From: Janthinobacterium sp. CG3
Lineage (GTDB): Bacteria > Pseudomonadota > Gammaproteobacteria > Burkholderiales > Burkholderiaceae_D
DNA length: 64,000 bases
Direction: 5' to 3'
Assembly: GCF_000344615.1 (NCBI RefSeq)
Contig: NZ_KB467824.1
Span: 909,658 to 973,657, forward strand
In this document: piece by piece, positions 8,801-15,971 of the stretch
How the letters are laid out: every line of letters begins with the position of its first letter
How positions within the stretch are numbered: the stretch's first letter is position 1
Position numbers and translations under genes: made by a program
The notes under the pieces: generated by a model
Database searches by the model: none
What the model was told of the DNA's origin: nothing
Seen by the model: the letters and a program-made list of their open reading frames with translations, nothing else

Positions 8801-10311
8801 AAGGTGGTGCCGGCGCCGGGCGCGCTGTGCAGGCCGATCTCGCCGCCCAGCAGGCCCACCAGTTGCTTGCAGATCGCCAGGCCCAGGCCGGTGCCGCCGT
8901 AGCGCCGGGTGGTCGACGGGTCGGGCTGGACGAACGATTCGAACAGGTGCTGCTGGGCTTGCGGGCTGATGCCGATGCCGCTGTCGCGCACCGCGAAGCG
9001 CAAGCCGCAACCGTGGGCGGCGTCGGCGTCAAGCCCGATCAGCACGGCCACTTCGCCGCGCTCGGTGAACTTGACGGCGTTGCCGAGCAGGTTGATGAGG
9101 ATTTGCCGCAGCCGCAGCGAGTCGCCGCGCACGCGCTCGGGCACGCCCGGTTCGAACAGGTAGCCCAGGCCGAGGTCTTTTTGCTGGGCCTGGCGGGCCA
9201 CCAGCTCGATGGCTTCCTCGACCAGCGTGCGCAGGTCGAAGTCGGCCTCCTCCAGCGTGACCTTGCCGGCCTCCATTTTGGAAAAATCGAGGATGTTGTT
9301 GATCAGCTCGATCAAGGTGCGCGACGAGGTCCAGGCGACGTCGACGCATTCCTGCTGGCGCCGGTTCAAACCCATTTCCTTGAGCAAGTCGAGCATGCCG
9401 ACGACGCCGTTGAGCGGGGTGCGCACCTCGTGGCTGACGGTGGCGGCGAACTGCGCCTTGACCTGGGCCATGCTGACGGCGGCGTCGCGCGAGTCCTTCA
9501 ACTCGGCCTCGCGCTGTTCCAGCACGCTCATCATCTGGTTGAAGGCGGACGCCATTTCGATCAGGTCGCGCGGCCCCTCCGGCGCGGCGCGCATGCCGGA
9601 CTGGCCGGACTGGGCGCGGCGCATCAGCGCCGAGAGCGCGTTGAGCGGGCCGATCAGGTGGCGCGTCAGCAGGCGCAGCAACACCAGCAGGATCACCGCG
9701 AAAGACAGCGTGATGGCCAGGTTGCCCAGCAACAGCGACCAGGTCAGGCGCTTCAGCGTGCCCTTGCCGACCTGCACGTGGACGTAACCGATCAATTGGG
9801 CGTCGCGCTCCTGCAACTCGAACGGCGAGGCCTCGGCTTGGCCGCCGTAGACCGGGGCGCCGAACAGCCAGGCGTCGGCGGTTTCGCCGACCAGGCGGGC
9901 GCGCCCGGGCGCGGCGCGCGCCGCGGCGGAAAACAGCGCGCCCGGCTTGGCCTGCGCCAGCACCACGCGCTGGCGCGTGTCGCTGATTTGCAAGCCCTCG
10001 ACGTCGGGGAAGGCGAGGGTGGCGGCGACCACCTCGCGGGCGTTCTCGGCCGAATGGAACAGCAGCGCCAGCGTGCTCTGGCGCGCCAGATTCTCGGCCA
10101 CGCGCTGGCCCTGCTCGACGAAATAGTCGCGCATGCGCGCGCTCGCCTCCCACGAGTTCATCAGCGAGGAAAACAGCGCCAGGCAAATGATGGCGGCCGA
10201 GACGATGACGGTCAGCTGGCGCCGGAAGCCGGTACGGCGTAAATATTGTTGCAACATAGGTGCCGGGCTCGGAAATCGATGCTTACATCGGAGGTTGAAC
10301 GGCAGCGGCAT
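5830..10311 (-). CDS. Composite hybrid kinase with receivers, HPt, GGDEF and EAL domains
   Basis: 1493-residue membrane signalling protein joining a phosphorelay to c-di-GMP turnover. Domains in order: TM helix ~31-50; periplasmic sensor ~51-190; TM ~194-216; HAMP ~217-270; HisKA with H294 (TVSHEVRTPLNG); HATPase with NLLGNAVKF, DSGIGIS (443-449) and GTGLGL (473-478); a degenerate receiver ~528-640; an intact receiver ~663-782 with D713 (LMDCSMPEMDG) and K767; HPt ~805-915 with H862 (HALKG); a second intact receiver ~932-1048 with D982; GGDEF ~1058-1220 with intact GGDEF at 1141-1145 and an RxxD I-site (R1132-D1135); EAL ~1235-1485 with EAL at 1268-1270, DDFGTG and AEGVET. Both cyclase and phosphodiesterase motifs look complete. 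The start lies 6 nt after the binding-protein stop, suggesting coupling; M19 at 10257 is an alternative. The upstream binding protein may feed its sensor domain. Confidence 0.93.
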   Translation of the reverse strand: MPLPFNLRCKHRFPSPAPMLQQYLRRTGFRRQLTVIVSAAIICLALFSSLMNSWEASARMRDYFVEQGQRVAENLARQSTLALLFHSAENAREVVAATLAFPDVEGLQISDTRQRVVLAQAKPGALFSAAARAAPGRARLVGETADAWLFGAPVYGGQAEASPFELQERDAQLIGYVHVQVGKGTLKRLTWSLLLGNLAITLSFAVILLVLLRLLTRHLIGPLNALSALMRRAQSGQSGMRAAPEGPRDLIEMASAFNQMMSVLEQREAELKDSRDAAVSMAQVKAQFAATVSHEVRTPLNGVVGMLDLLKEMGLNRRQQECVDVAWTSSRTLIELINNILDFSKMEAGKVTLEEADFDLRTLVEEAIELVARQAQQKDLGLGYLFEPGVPERVRGDSLRLRQILINLLGNAVKFTERGEVAVLIGLDADAAHGCGLRFAVRDSGIGISPQAQQHLFESFVQPDPSTTRRYGGTGLGLAICKQLVGLLGGEIGLHSAPGAGTTFTFTVRCQPAADAAPAPAPLAALAGLRVLLVERSEIVRDFVQLTLAQQGVPCFASNCPQAALAELLAAARAGEPYHVLVVEAGPDGDGAALARRIDAAVPAPQLLVLGGYGAAAADGHATLNKPLRQRRLLGALAELLAGPPAADPLAAAAPADAAPAQFRVLVAEDNRTNRMVAGGMLAMNGCVCEFAADGREAVEAAQRGRFDLILMDCSMPEMDGYEATARIRAAEQALGRRTPLLAMTANTQRGDAEKCLAAGMDDYLAKPITLAELRQKLDKWLPRGQAAAAAPAHAEDDAAGADAPAGAGPVDRAVFDKLRELLGAALPQAVEPFLEDAPGYLLELERAVRDGDGESARASAHALKGASGNLGAATLAQLAGQAEQLAIGRRGGHIAPLLAPLRAAYDEVATFLALEMAAQLHDAAAAPEEQALVLIVDDDRSTRSTLRHTLQRNGFRVEEAADGAQALALLAHFQPDVILMDAVMPVMDGFSACARMQALPGGSAVPVLMITALQDNASVERAFAAGASDYIPKPIHYAVLSQRVRRIIEANRAEKRIRHLAYNDVLTGLPNRTLFFELLAGGIAQAGAADAQLAVLFLDLDRFKYVNDNLGHDVGDRLLVAVAQRVRRCVRAGDTVARLGGDEFTVVLGEIDGPAAAAATAQHIVRALAAPYQIDGHDIFVTSSIGIALYPRDGGDVATLVKHADSAMYRAKKTNTGFQFYEASMAQLISEHVRLESDLRHALENRQLQVYYQPQARLADGRVIGMEALVRWPHPTRGMVSPVEFIALAEETGLINPLGDWVLRTACAQLQQWITEGLPPMRVAVNLSVRQLLQKDFAASVEAALADTGLAPHLLELEITESTLMEYAQDTLMALHRLRALGVRLSIDDFGTGYSSLSYLKRFPVDIIKIDRSFVRDLPQDADDAAIVAAIIALAHSLRLEVVAEGVETAAQLRFLQENRCDILQGYYLSPAVPAAQFAQLVRQRAPTPLLA

Positions 10312-10317
10312 CGGGCG

Positions 10318-11496
10318 TCAGGGTTGGGGGAAGACGACGTCGAAGTTGCGCTGTTGCTGCTGGCCCAGGTTCAGGCCGATATGGTTGGCGGTGCGCAGGT
10401 TGATCGCCGAGTGCAGCTCGCGCAGCGGCACCACGCTGCGGCGGCGGCCGTCGCCGGCGATCACCCCCAGCGCTGAGCTGGCCAGCGTGCGGCCCAGTTC
10501 CACGTTGTTGGGCATCATCGCGAACAGCGCGCCTTTTTTCACGTGCAGCACGTTGCTGGAAAAAATCGGCACGCCGCTGTTCCACGATTCGCGCAACACC
10601 AGCGGCAAAATCGTGGTTTCCTCGACGGTGGTGGTGTCGTGCGGCAGCCAGACGGCGTCGCGGCGGTTGTCGGCGGCGCCGATCAGGCCGGTGTACAGGC
10701 GCGCCGCCTCGGCCAGGTCGCCGGCGACGTGGGCCGACAGCTCCAGGCCCTGGGCGCGGGCGGCCTCGCGCCCCAGCTTGATCAGCCAGTCGCTCTTTTT
10801 CGGGTTGTAGACCACCACCACGCGGCGCAGCTCCGGCAGCAGCGCGCGCAGGCGCGCGAACAGCAGCGCCGGGTCGGGCGTGAGGCTGATGCCGGCGACG
10901 TTGTCGCTGTCCGACAGCAGCAGCACGCCGCCGACCAGCACCGTGATCTCGCGGTCCAGCGTGGCGGCCGCGTTCAAGCCCTGCCGCCCCAGCGCGATGA
11001 CGACGCGGGTGCCGTTGTGCTTGAGGGTGGCGTTCAGCTCGGCGGCGTCGACCTTCGGCTCCAGCGCGTAGCTGCGCACGCGCAGCTTGGTGCGTTCCTC
11101 GATGCCCTGGATCATGCCGACGAAGGCGCTGCGGAAGGGCTCGTCGACGTTCGGGTACAGCACCGCGATGCTGCCGCCCTTGCCGATCGAAGCCTGCAGC
11201 TCGGGCCGGCGCAACTGGTCCTCGAGCTGGGCCAGCGTGACCGGCTTGAAGGCGGCCGGGCCGAACGCCGGCGCCTGGGCCGGGTCGAACACGCCGGGCA
11301 GGGCGGGCAGCGGGGCGAACGCCGGCAGCCCGGCGCCCTGGCCGGCGCCGCCCGGAAGCTCGATTTGCAGGCTGCGCGCCGCGGCGCCGCCGGGCAGGCC
11401 GGTGGAACCGGCGCACCAGCCCGGCGCCAGCAGCAGCAGCGGTAAATACAGCAGGGCGCGCGCAACGGCGGCGGCGAAGGTCGGATTCTTGTTCAT
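10318..11496 (-). CDS. ABC-type periplasmic substrate-binding protein (ABC_sub_bind family)
   Basis: 392-residue secreted protein from the ATG at 11496; an in-frame TTG at 11526 only adds ten residues before the signal peptide (VARALLYLPLLLLAPGWCAGS). The core has the ABC_sub_bind pattern: IAVLYPNVDEPFRSAFVGMIQGIEE, VVIALGRQGLNAA, GISLTPDPALLFARLRALLPELRRVVVVYNP, and GVPIFSSNVLHVKKGALFAMMPNNVELGR. No ABC permease or ATPase is nearby. It sits 6 nt upstream of the composite kinase, so it probably works as a periplasmic ligand sensor for that kinase rather than in transport. It is paralogous to the protein encoded at 11657-12790, sharing several long blocks, which points to tandem duplication. 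The ligand is unknown. Confidence 0.8.
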   Translation of the reverse strand: MNKNPTFAAAVARALLYLPLLLLAPGWCAGSTGLPGGAAARSLQIELPGGAGQGAGLPAFAPLPALPGVFDPAQAPAFGPAAFKPVTLAQLEDQLRRPELQASIGKGGSIAVLYPNVDEPFRSAFVGMIQGIEERTKLRVRSYALEPKVDAAELNATLKHNGTRVVIALGRQGLNAAATLDREITVLVGGVLLLSDSDNVAGISLTPDPALLFARLRALLPELRRVVVVYNPKKSDWLIKLGREAARAQGLELSAHVAGDLAEAARLYTGLIGAADNRRDAVWLPHDTTTVEETTILPLVLRESWNSGVPIFSSNVLHVKKGALFAMMPNNVELGRTLASSALGVIAGDGRRRSVVPLRELHSAINLRTANHIGLNLGQQQQRNFDVVFPQP

Positions 11497-11566
11497 TAGC
11501 GGTCTGGTGGGGTCCCTGGGACGCAAGTGCGGAGAGCGGTGGACGGGGCCATCGAGTACCGGTAGT

Positions 11567-11595
11567 AGTATAAGCTTGCTCTTGGCAAATTGAAA
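11567..11595 (-). promoter_or_regulatory. Predicted sigma70 promoter for binding protein-kinase operon
   Basis: On the minus strand TTTCAA (11590-11595) and TATACT (11567-11572) are separated by 17 bp. The -10 is good and the -35 is weak. It lies about 70 bp upstream of the ATG at 11496. Confidence 0.35.
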
Positions 11596-11656
11596 AGAAC
11601 TTTGGCGTGCCGGAAAGCAATTATTGCCGCGCCCGCCAGGGGCTGTGGTTTCCGCC

Positions 11657-12790
11657 TCACGGTTCCTGGAAGACGAAGTCGAAGCCGCGCTGCTGGCCGG
11701 CGCCGATGCTCAGTCCCAAATGGCCGGCGGTGCGCAGGTTGATGGCGCCGCGCACCTCGCGCAGCGGCAGCACGCCGCGCCTGGGCGGCTCGGCGCCGAG
11801 CATGGCGATGGCCAGCCGGGCCAGTCCGCGGCCCAGTTCGGCGTGGTTCGGGTACAGCGCGAACAGCGCGCCCTTCTTGACGTGCAGGAAGCTGCTGGAG
11901 AAAATCGCCACGTTGCGGCTCCACGACTGCTTCAGCACGATCGGCAAGATGGTGGCCTCGTCGACGGTGGTCGGGTCCTGCGGCAGCCAGAGCGCGTCGC
12001 GGCGGCCGTCGGCGCCCGCCAGCGCGCTGTCGTACAGGCGCGCCGCGCCGGCCAGGTCGCGCGCCTCCAGCGCGGCCAGCTCCAAGCCTTGGGCGCGGGC
12101 GGCCTCGCGCGCCAGCTTGAGCAGCGCCTCGTTGTGCTGCGGGTTGTAGACCACGATGACGCGGCGCACCTCGGGCAGCAGCGCGCGCAGCTGGGTGAAC
12201 AGCAGCGCCGGGTCGGGCGTCAGGCTGATACCGGTCAGGCGTTCCGGTTCGGGCACCGAGCTGACGCCGCCGACCACCACGCCGATGCCGGCGTCGAGCG
12301 CGCCGGCCGCCTTCACGCCCTGGCGCCCGAGCGCAATGACGACGCGGCTGCCGTGGCGCTTCAGCGCCGCCTGCAATTCGGCGGCGTCGGCGTTGGCGCC
12401 GACCGGATAGCTGCGCACGGCGACGCGGGCGTGCTCCTCGATGCCCTCGATGATTTCGGTGAAGACCTTGCGGTAGGGTTCGCCGATGTCCGGGAACAGC
12501 ACGGCGATTGGCTCGCTGGCGGCGGGCGCCGGCCGGGCCGGCTCGGCCAACTGCGCCAGCACGGTCGGCGCGGCGCGCCGCAGCGTGGCGGCGGTGGCGT
12601 CAGCGGGCGCGCCGGGCCACTCGGGCGCCGCCGCCGGGCTGGCGCGCGCCGCGCCGGCCCACAAGCAGCCGCACAGACAGACCCGCAGCAGCGCCCGCCA
12701 GGGCGCCGGCGGCGGCGCCCGTCGGGGCGGCGCGGCGCGCGGCGCGCGCGCCCCTGTCAGGCGCGCAATCAATGCCCGCCTGGTCCGCAC
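11657..12790 (-). CDS. ABC-type periplasmic substrate-binding protein, paralogue
   Basis: 377 residues from a GTG at 12790. An arginine-rich N-terminus leads to a hydrophobic core (ALLRVCLCGCLWAGAARA), consistent with a long signal peptide. The mature part repeats the blocks of the neighbouring ABC_sub_bind protein: IAVLFPDIGEPYRKVFTEIIEGIEE, VVIALGRQGVKAAGALD, GISLTPDPALLFTQLRALLPEVRRVIVVYNP and SSSFLHVKKGALFALYPNHAELGRGL. The two genes are 160 bp apart in the same orientation. No transporter partners are encoded nearby, again suggesting a sensory role. The start is uncertain because the upstream sequence is extremely GC-rich and lacks a clear ribosome binding site. Confidence 0.75.
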   Translation of the reverse strand: MRTRRALIARLTGARAPRAAPPRRAPPPAPWRALLRVCLCGCLWAGAARASPAAAPEWPGAPADATAATLRRAAPTVLAQLAEPARPAPAASEPIAVLFPDIGEPYRKVFTEIIEGIEEHARVAVRSYPVGANADAAELQAALKRHGSRVVIALGRQGVKAAGALDAGIGVVVGGVSSVPEPERLTGISLTPDPALLFTQLRALLPEVRRVIVVYNPQHNEALLKLAREAARAQGLELAALEARDLAGAARLYDSALAGADGRRDALWLPQDPTTVDEATILPIVLKQSWSRNVAIFSSSFLHVKKGALFALYPNHAELGRGLARLAIAMLGAEPPRRGVLPLREVRGAINLRTAGHLGLSIGAGQQRGFDFVFQEP

Positions 12791-12936
12791 GGCCGCTTGG
12801 CCGCCCGGATAGCGCGCCGTGCGCAGGTTCGAATATGACTCATGATAGTTTCACGCTGCAATCAATAAGGCGCCCGCCGCGCCGTGGCCGGGCCGTTGCC
12901 GATCAAACGACGTAGCTTGTTCGAGTTTCCTGGTAG

Positions 12937-12964
12937 TTGTATTTACAACAGGAACGAGTATAGC
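12937..12964 (+). promoter_or_regulatory. Predicted promoter with overlapping inverted repeat, ParB-like gene
   Basis: TTGTAT (12937-12942) and TATAGC (12959-12964) are 16 bp apart. They overlap a short palindrome, GTTGT-attt-ACAAC, flanked by TTCCT and AGGAA, which could be an operator. The whole divergent gap (12791-13122, 332 bp) contains no other gene. Confidence 0.3.
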
Positions 12965-13122
12965 CGCGGGCGCGGGAATTATGCACAAAAATGCGATTTT
13001 TTTAGCGCCGCCGGCAGCGGGCCGGCGGCCGCGATGGTGTAGCATTCGGGCGGCGCGACAACGGGCGGCGCCGCCGCGTGGCGCGCGCCGCCCGCCCGCC
13101 GCCCGCATTACTAAGGATAATT

Positions 13123-13941
13123 ATGGATATTACAATCAACGAAACGCTGCGCTCGTTCATCGACCCGCTCACCGACAGCGAGTACACGGCGCTGGAACGC
13201 AGCCTGCTGGCCGAGGGCTGCCGCGACGCGCTGGTACTGTGGAACGACGTGCTGATCGACGGCCACAACCGCTACGCGATTTGCCGCAAGCACAACATTA
13301 CCTACAAGACGGTGCAAAACATCGGCTTCGCGTCGCTCGACGACGTCATGCTGTGGATGATCGACAACCACCTGGCGCGCCGCAGCGTGTCCGACTTCCA
13401 GCGCGGCGTGCTGGCGCTGCGCAAGAAGGACATCGTGGCGGCGAAGACCGTGGCGCCGGCGCCGGCGGCCGACGACGGCGCCGGCCCGCCGTGGGACGAT
13501 ACGCCGCCTTTGAGCACGCGCGAAGACATCGCCAGGGCGGCGCGCCTGAGCAGCAACCAGATCGGCCAGATTGAAAAGATCCAGAAGGCGGCGACGCCGG
13601 AACTGGTCGAGGCGGTGCGTTCGGGCACCATCTCGATCAACGCGGCGGCCACGGTGGCGTCGTTGCCGCAGGCCGAGCAGGTCGCCGCGGTGGCCGGCGG
13701 CAGGAAGCAGTTGCAACAGGCGGCCAAGGAAATCCGCGAACAGCGGGCCGCGGCGCGCCCGCCGAAGGCGCCCAAGGAAGGCGTTGAGCCGGGGCAGGGC
13801 GACGCGGACGAGCGCGCCGCGCCGACCGAGTTGGAGCGGCTGCGCGCCGAAGTGGCGCAGCTTCAAGAGCGCGTGGCCGAGCTGAGGACGCAAAACGCCG
13901 CCCTCAACGAACGCATCGCGGTGCTGGTCGACGCCTCCTGA
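13123..13941 (+). CDS. Orphan ParB/Spo0J-like protein with C-terminal coiled coil
   Basis: 272 residues from the ATG at 13123, which has AAGGA 6 bases upstream. The N-terminal part is ParB-like: LTDSEYTALERSLLAEGCRDALVLWNDVLIDGHNRYAICRKHNI, where the DGHNRY motif is the family signature. A central stretch with KTVAPAPAADDG is a linker. It is followed by a helix-turn-helix-like region (TREDIARAARLSSNQIGQIEKI and ELVEAVRSGTISINAAATVASL), as in KorB/Spo0J partners. The last 45 residues (ELERLRAEVAQLQERVAELRTQNAALNERIAVL) form a regular leucine-heptad coiled coil, probably for dimerisation. There is no ParA beside it, so chromosome or plasmid partition is unlikely; a stand-alone DNA-binding regulator is more plausible. 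I cannot name its target. Confidence 0.72.
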   Translation: MDITINETLRSFIDPLTDSEYTALERSLLAEGCRDALVLWNDVLIDGHNRYAICRKHNITYKTVQNIGFASLDDVMLWMIDNHLARRSVSDFQRGVLALRKKDIVAAKTVAPAPAADDGAGPPWDDTPPLSTREDIARAARLSSNQIGQIEKIQKAATPELVEAVRSGTISINAAATVASLPQAEQVAAVAGGRKQLQQAAKEIREQRAAARPPKAPKEGVEPGQGDADERAAPTELERLRAEVAQLQERVAELRTQNAALNERIAVLVDAS

Positions 13942-14097
13942 GCCAAGGCGCGGGCGCCGCGCCGGGGGCGGCCCCCCATGCCGTTCAGTGGCGCGCGCGA
14001 CCCCGCCGAAGTGGCGACGATGGCCATCGGCTGTCGGCATGCCGCCGCCACGGGCGACAGGCGCACAGACACGTCGGCGTTGCATTGCGCGGCGGCG

Positions 14098-15720
14098 CTA
14101 CTGCGGCGTCACCGCCGGGAAGGTGAAAAACAATTGCACGCCCTGGCCGCTGTCGCTTTCCAGCCGCAGCCGGCCCTTGAAGATTGCCTGCACCAGGTTG
14201 TGCACGATCGACAGCCCCAGCCCGGAGCCGCCCTGGCCCAGCTTGGTGGTGTAGAACGGTTCGAACACCTTGTGCTGCAGCGCGCGGGCGATGCCTTGGC
14301 CGTCGTCGCGGTAGTGCAGCTCGATCACGCCGTCCTGCACGCTGGCGGCCAGTTCGATGCGCCCGCCGCTCTTGCCCTCGAAGCCGTGGGTGATCGAATT
14401 CATGATGATGTTGTTGACGATTTGCTCCAGGTGGCCGGGGAAGCTGTCCATCTCGATGCCGTCGGGGATGCGCAGCTCGACCGTCGCCTTGGCCCGGCGC
14501 GTCACCGCGCCCAGCGCGTTCAGGCTGTCCTGCACCGTGGTGCGCAGGTCGAAGCGGCGCCGGCGCTGGCTGGTCTGGTCCACCGAGACGCGCTTGAAGC
14601 TGTCGATCAGGTCGCTGGCGCGGTTGCCGTTGCGCACGATGATGTCGCTGGCGTCGCGGCACTCGGCCAGCAGTTGCGCCATGCCGGAGCGGGTCAGCTT
14701 GCCGGCGTCGACCGCGTAGCCGATATCGCGCAACTGGTCGCCCAGCGCCGAGGCGGCCAGTACCATGTTGCCGATCGGCGTGTTCAATTCGTGCGACACG
14801 CCCGCCACCAGCGCGCCCAGCGAGGCCAGCTTCTCCGATTCGATGATTTGCGCCATCGCCTGGCGCAGTTCGCGGGTGCGCTCGTCGACCCGGCTCTCGA
14901 GCTGTTCGTTGAGTTCGCGCAGCGCGTCCTCGGCGCGCTTGCGATCCGACAGGTCGACGTGGGTGCAGATCATGCGCAGCGGCGCGCCGTTGGGGTCGCG
15001 GCTGACGATCATGCCGTTGTCGAGCACCCATTTCCAGCTGCCGTCCTTGCACAGCGCGCGGTGCTCGTTCTTGTAGCGCCGCGTGGTGCCGTTCAAATGC
15101 TCGCGCAGCGCCTCCCGCACCCGCGCCAGGTCGTCCGGGTGGATCAGCCGTTCGCGCCCGGCCATGCTGGCCTCGATTTCGCCGGCGGCGAAGCCGTGCA
15201 TGGCCATCCAGCACTCCGAAAACAGCACCTGGCCGCTGTCGACGTCCCAGTCCCAGACGCCGTAGCCGGCGCCCTCGAGCGCGAAACTCCACCGCTCCTC
15301 GCTCTGGCGCAGCGCGTCGGCGGCGCGGCGGTGCTCGCGCCGCTGCGCCGCCTCGTTGATTTCGCGCTTGACCGCCGGCGCCAGGCGGGCCAGGTCGGCC
15401 TTCATCACGTAGTCGTGCGCGCCGGATTTCATCAGCGCCACCGCGGTTTCCTCGCCGATGTTGCCCGAGACGACGATGAACGGCAGGTCCAGGCCCAGCC
15501 CGCGCATGCGCGCCAGCGCCGCGCTGGCGCTAAAGCCGGGCAGGTTGAAGTCCGACAGCACCACGTCCCAGCTGCGCCGGCGCAGCGCCGCCAGCAGTTG
15601 CGGCTCGCTTTCGACGCGCTCGCACTCCGGCTCGAAATCGGCGCGGCGCAGGCAGCGCAGGATCAATTCGGCGTCGCTGACGCAGTCTTCGACCAGCAGC
15701 ACGGCAAGGGGTGTCGTCAT
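14098..15720 (-). CDS. Receiver-PAS-histidine kinase hybrid
   Basis: 540 residues, no transmembrane segment, so cytoplasmic. A receiver occupies ~1-120, with the acidic pair E11-D12, phosphoacceptor D57 (LSDFNLPGF) and K107 (YVMKAD). A PAS fold runs ~142-262 (RWSFALEGAGYGVWDWDV and KDGSWKWVLDNGMIVSRD). A coiled linker leads to HisKA with H310 (GVSHELNTPIGN) and a HATPase with NNIIMNSITHGF, DDGQGI and GGSGLGLSIV. Receiver-first kinases are typically driven by an upstream kinase. Here the membrane kinase at 15968-17872 is the obvious candidate, with a start 4 nt after the broken response-regulator gene. The PAS domain is clearly related to that of the membrane kinase (both share WKFALEG/WSFALEG, GVWDW and CKDGSWKWV). 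Its output partner is not visible. Confidence 0.88.
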   Translation of the reverse strand: MTTPLAVLLVEDCVSDAELILRCLRRADFEPECERVESEPQLLAALRRRSWDVVLSDFNLPGFSASAALARMRGLGLDLPFIVVSGNIGEETAVALMKSGAHDYVMKADLARLAPAVKREINEAAQRREHRRAADALRQSEERWSFALEGAGYGVWDWDVDSGQVLFSECWMAMHGFAAGEIEASMAGRERLIHPDDLARVREALREHLNGTTRRYKNEHRALCKDGSWKWVLDNGMIVSRDPNGAPLRMICTHVDLSDRKRAEDALRELNEQLESRVDERTRELRQAMAQIIESEKLASLGALVAGVSHELNTPIGNMVLAASALGDQLRDIGYAVDAGKLTRSGMAQLLAECRDASDIIVRNGNRASDLIDSFKRVSVDQTSQRRRRFDLRTTVQDSLNALGAVTRRAKATVELRIPDGIEMDSFPGHLEQIVNNIIMNSITHGFEGKSGGRIELAASVQDGVIELHYRDDGQGIARALQHKVFEPFYTTKLGQGGSGLGLSIVHNLVQAIFKGRLRLESDSGQGVQLFFTFPAVTPQ

Positions 15721-15724
15721 CGTT

Positions 15725-15971
15725 TCAAGCTCCGTTCGGGCTTTCGTTGATTGCCAGCCAGTATAGGCCGAGCTGGCCCATCACGTCGGCGAACTGGTGG
15801 AAGTCGACCGCGGCGCCCGCCGTGCACGCCCTCGCAGAACAGGTAGTCCAGCCCCTCCTGGCCGTCGCCGGCCACCGGCGGGTTGGTGACGTCGCTGTTC
15901 TTGAGGGCGCGCTCGGCCGGGCCGACGTCGCCGGCGTTGTCCTCGATCAGCAGGATCGCTTTGGCGCTCAT
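15725..15971 (-). pseudogene. Broken Rcp1/CheY-like response regulator with internal deletion and frameshift
   Basis: Reading from the ATG at 15971, the first ~48 residues are a good receiver start (AILLIEDNAGDVGPAERAL and GDGQEGLDYLFCEG). The frame then runs into arginine-rich nonsense. In the next frame the sequence resumes as VDFHQFADVMGQLGLYWLAI and ends at a TGA at 15725. That is the C-terminal helix typical of Rcp1-type regulators (VDF..F...V.QLGLYWL). The stretch in between, about 65-75 residues carrying the phosphorylated Asp, the Thr/Ser and the Lys, is missing, and the total length (247 nt) is not a multiple of three. The ATG overlaps the stop of the upstream kinase (ATGA), so it was once co-translated with it. 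A sequencing error alone could explain the frameshift but not the missing centre. Confidence 0.8.

Noticed and set aside
5743..10242. A 1499-codon open frame on the plus strand opposite the composite kinase
   Set aside because: It is antisense to clear kinase, receiver, GGDEF and EAL domains and consists of Arg/Ala/Gln/Val-rich sequence typical of the shadow frame of GC-rich genes.
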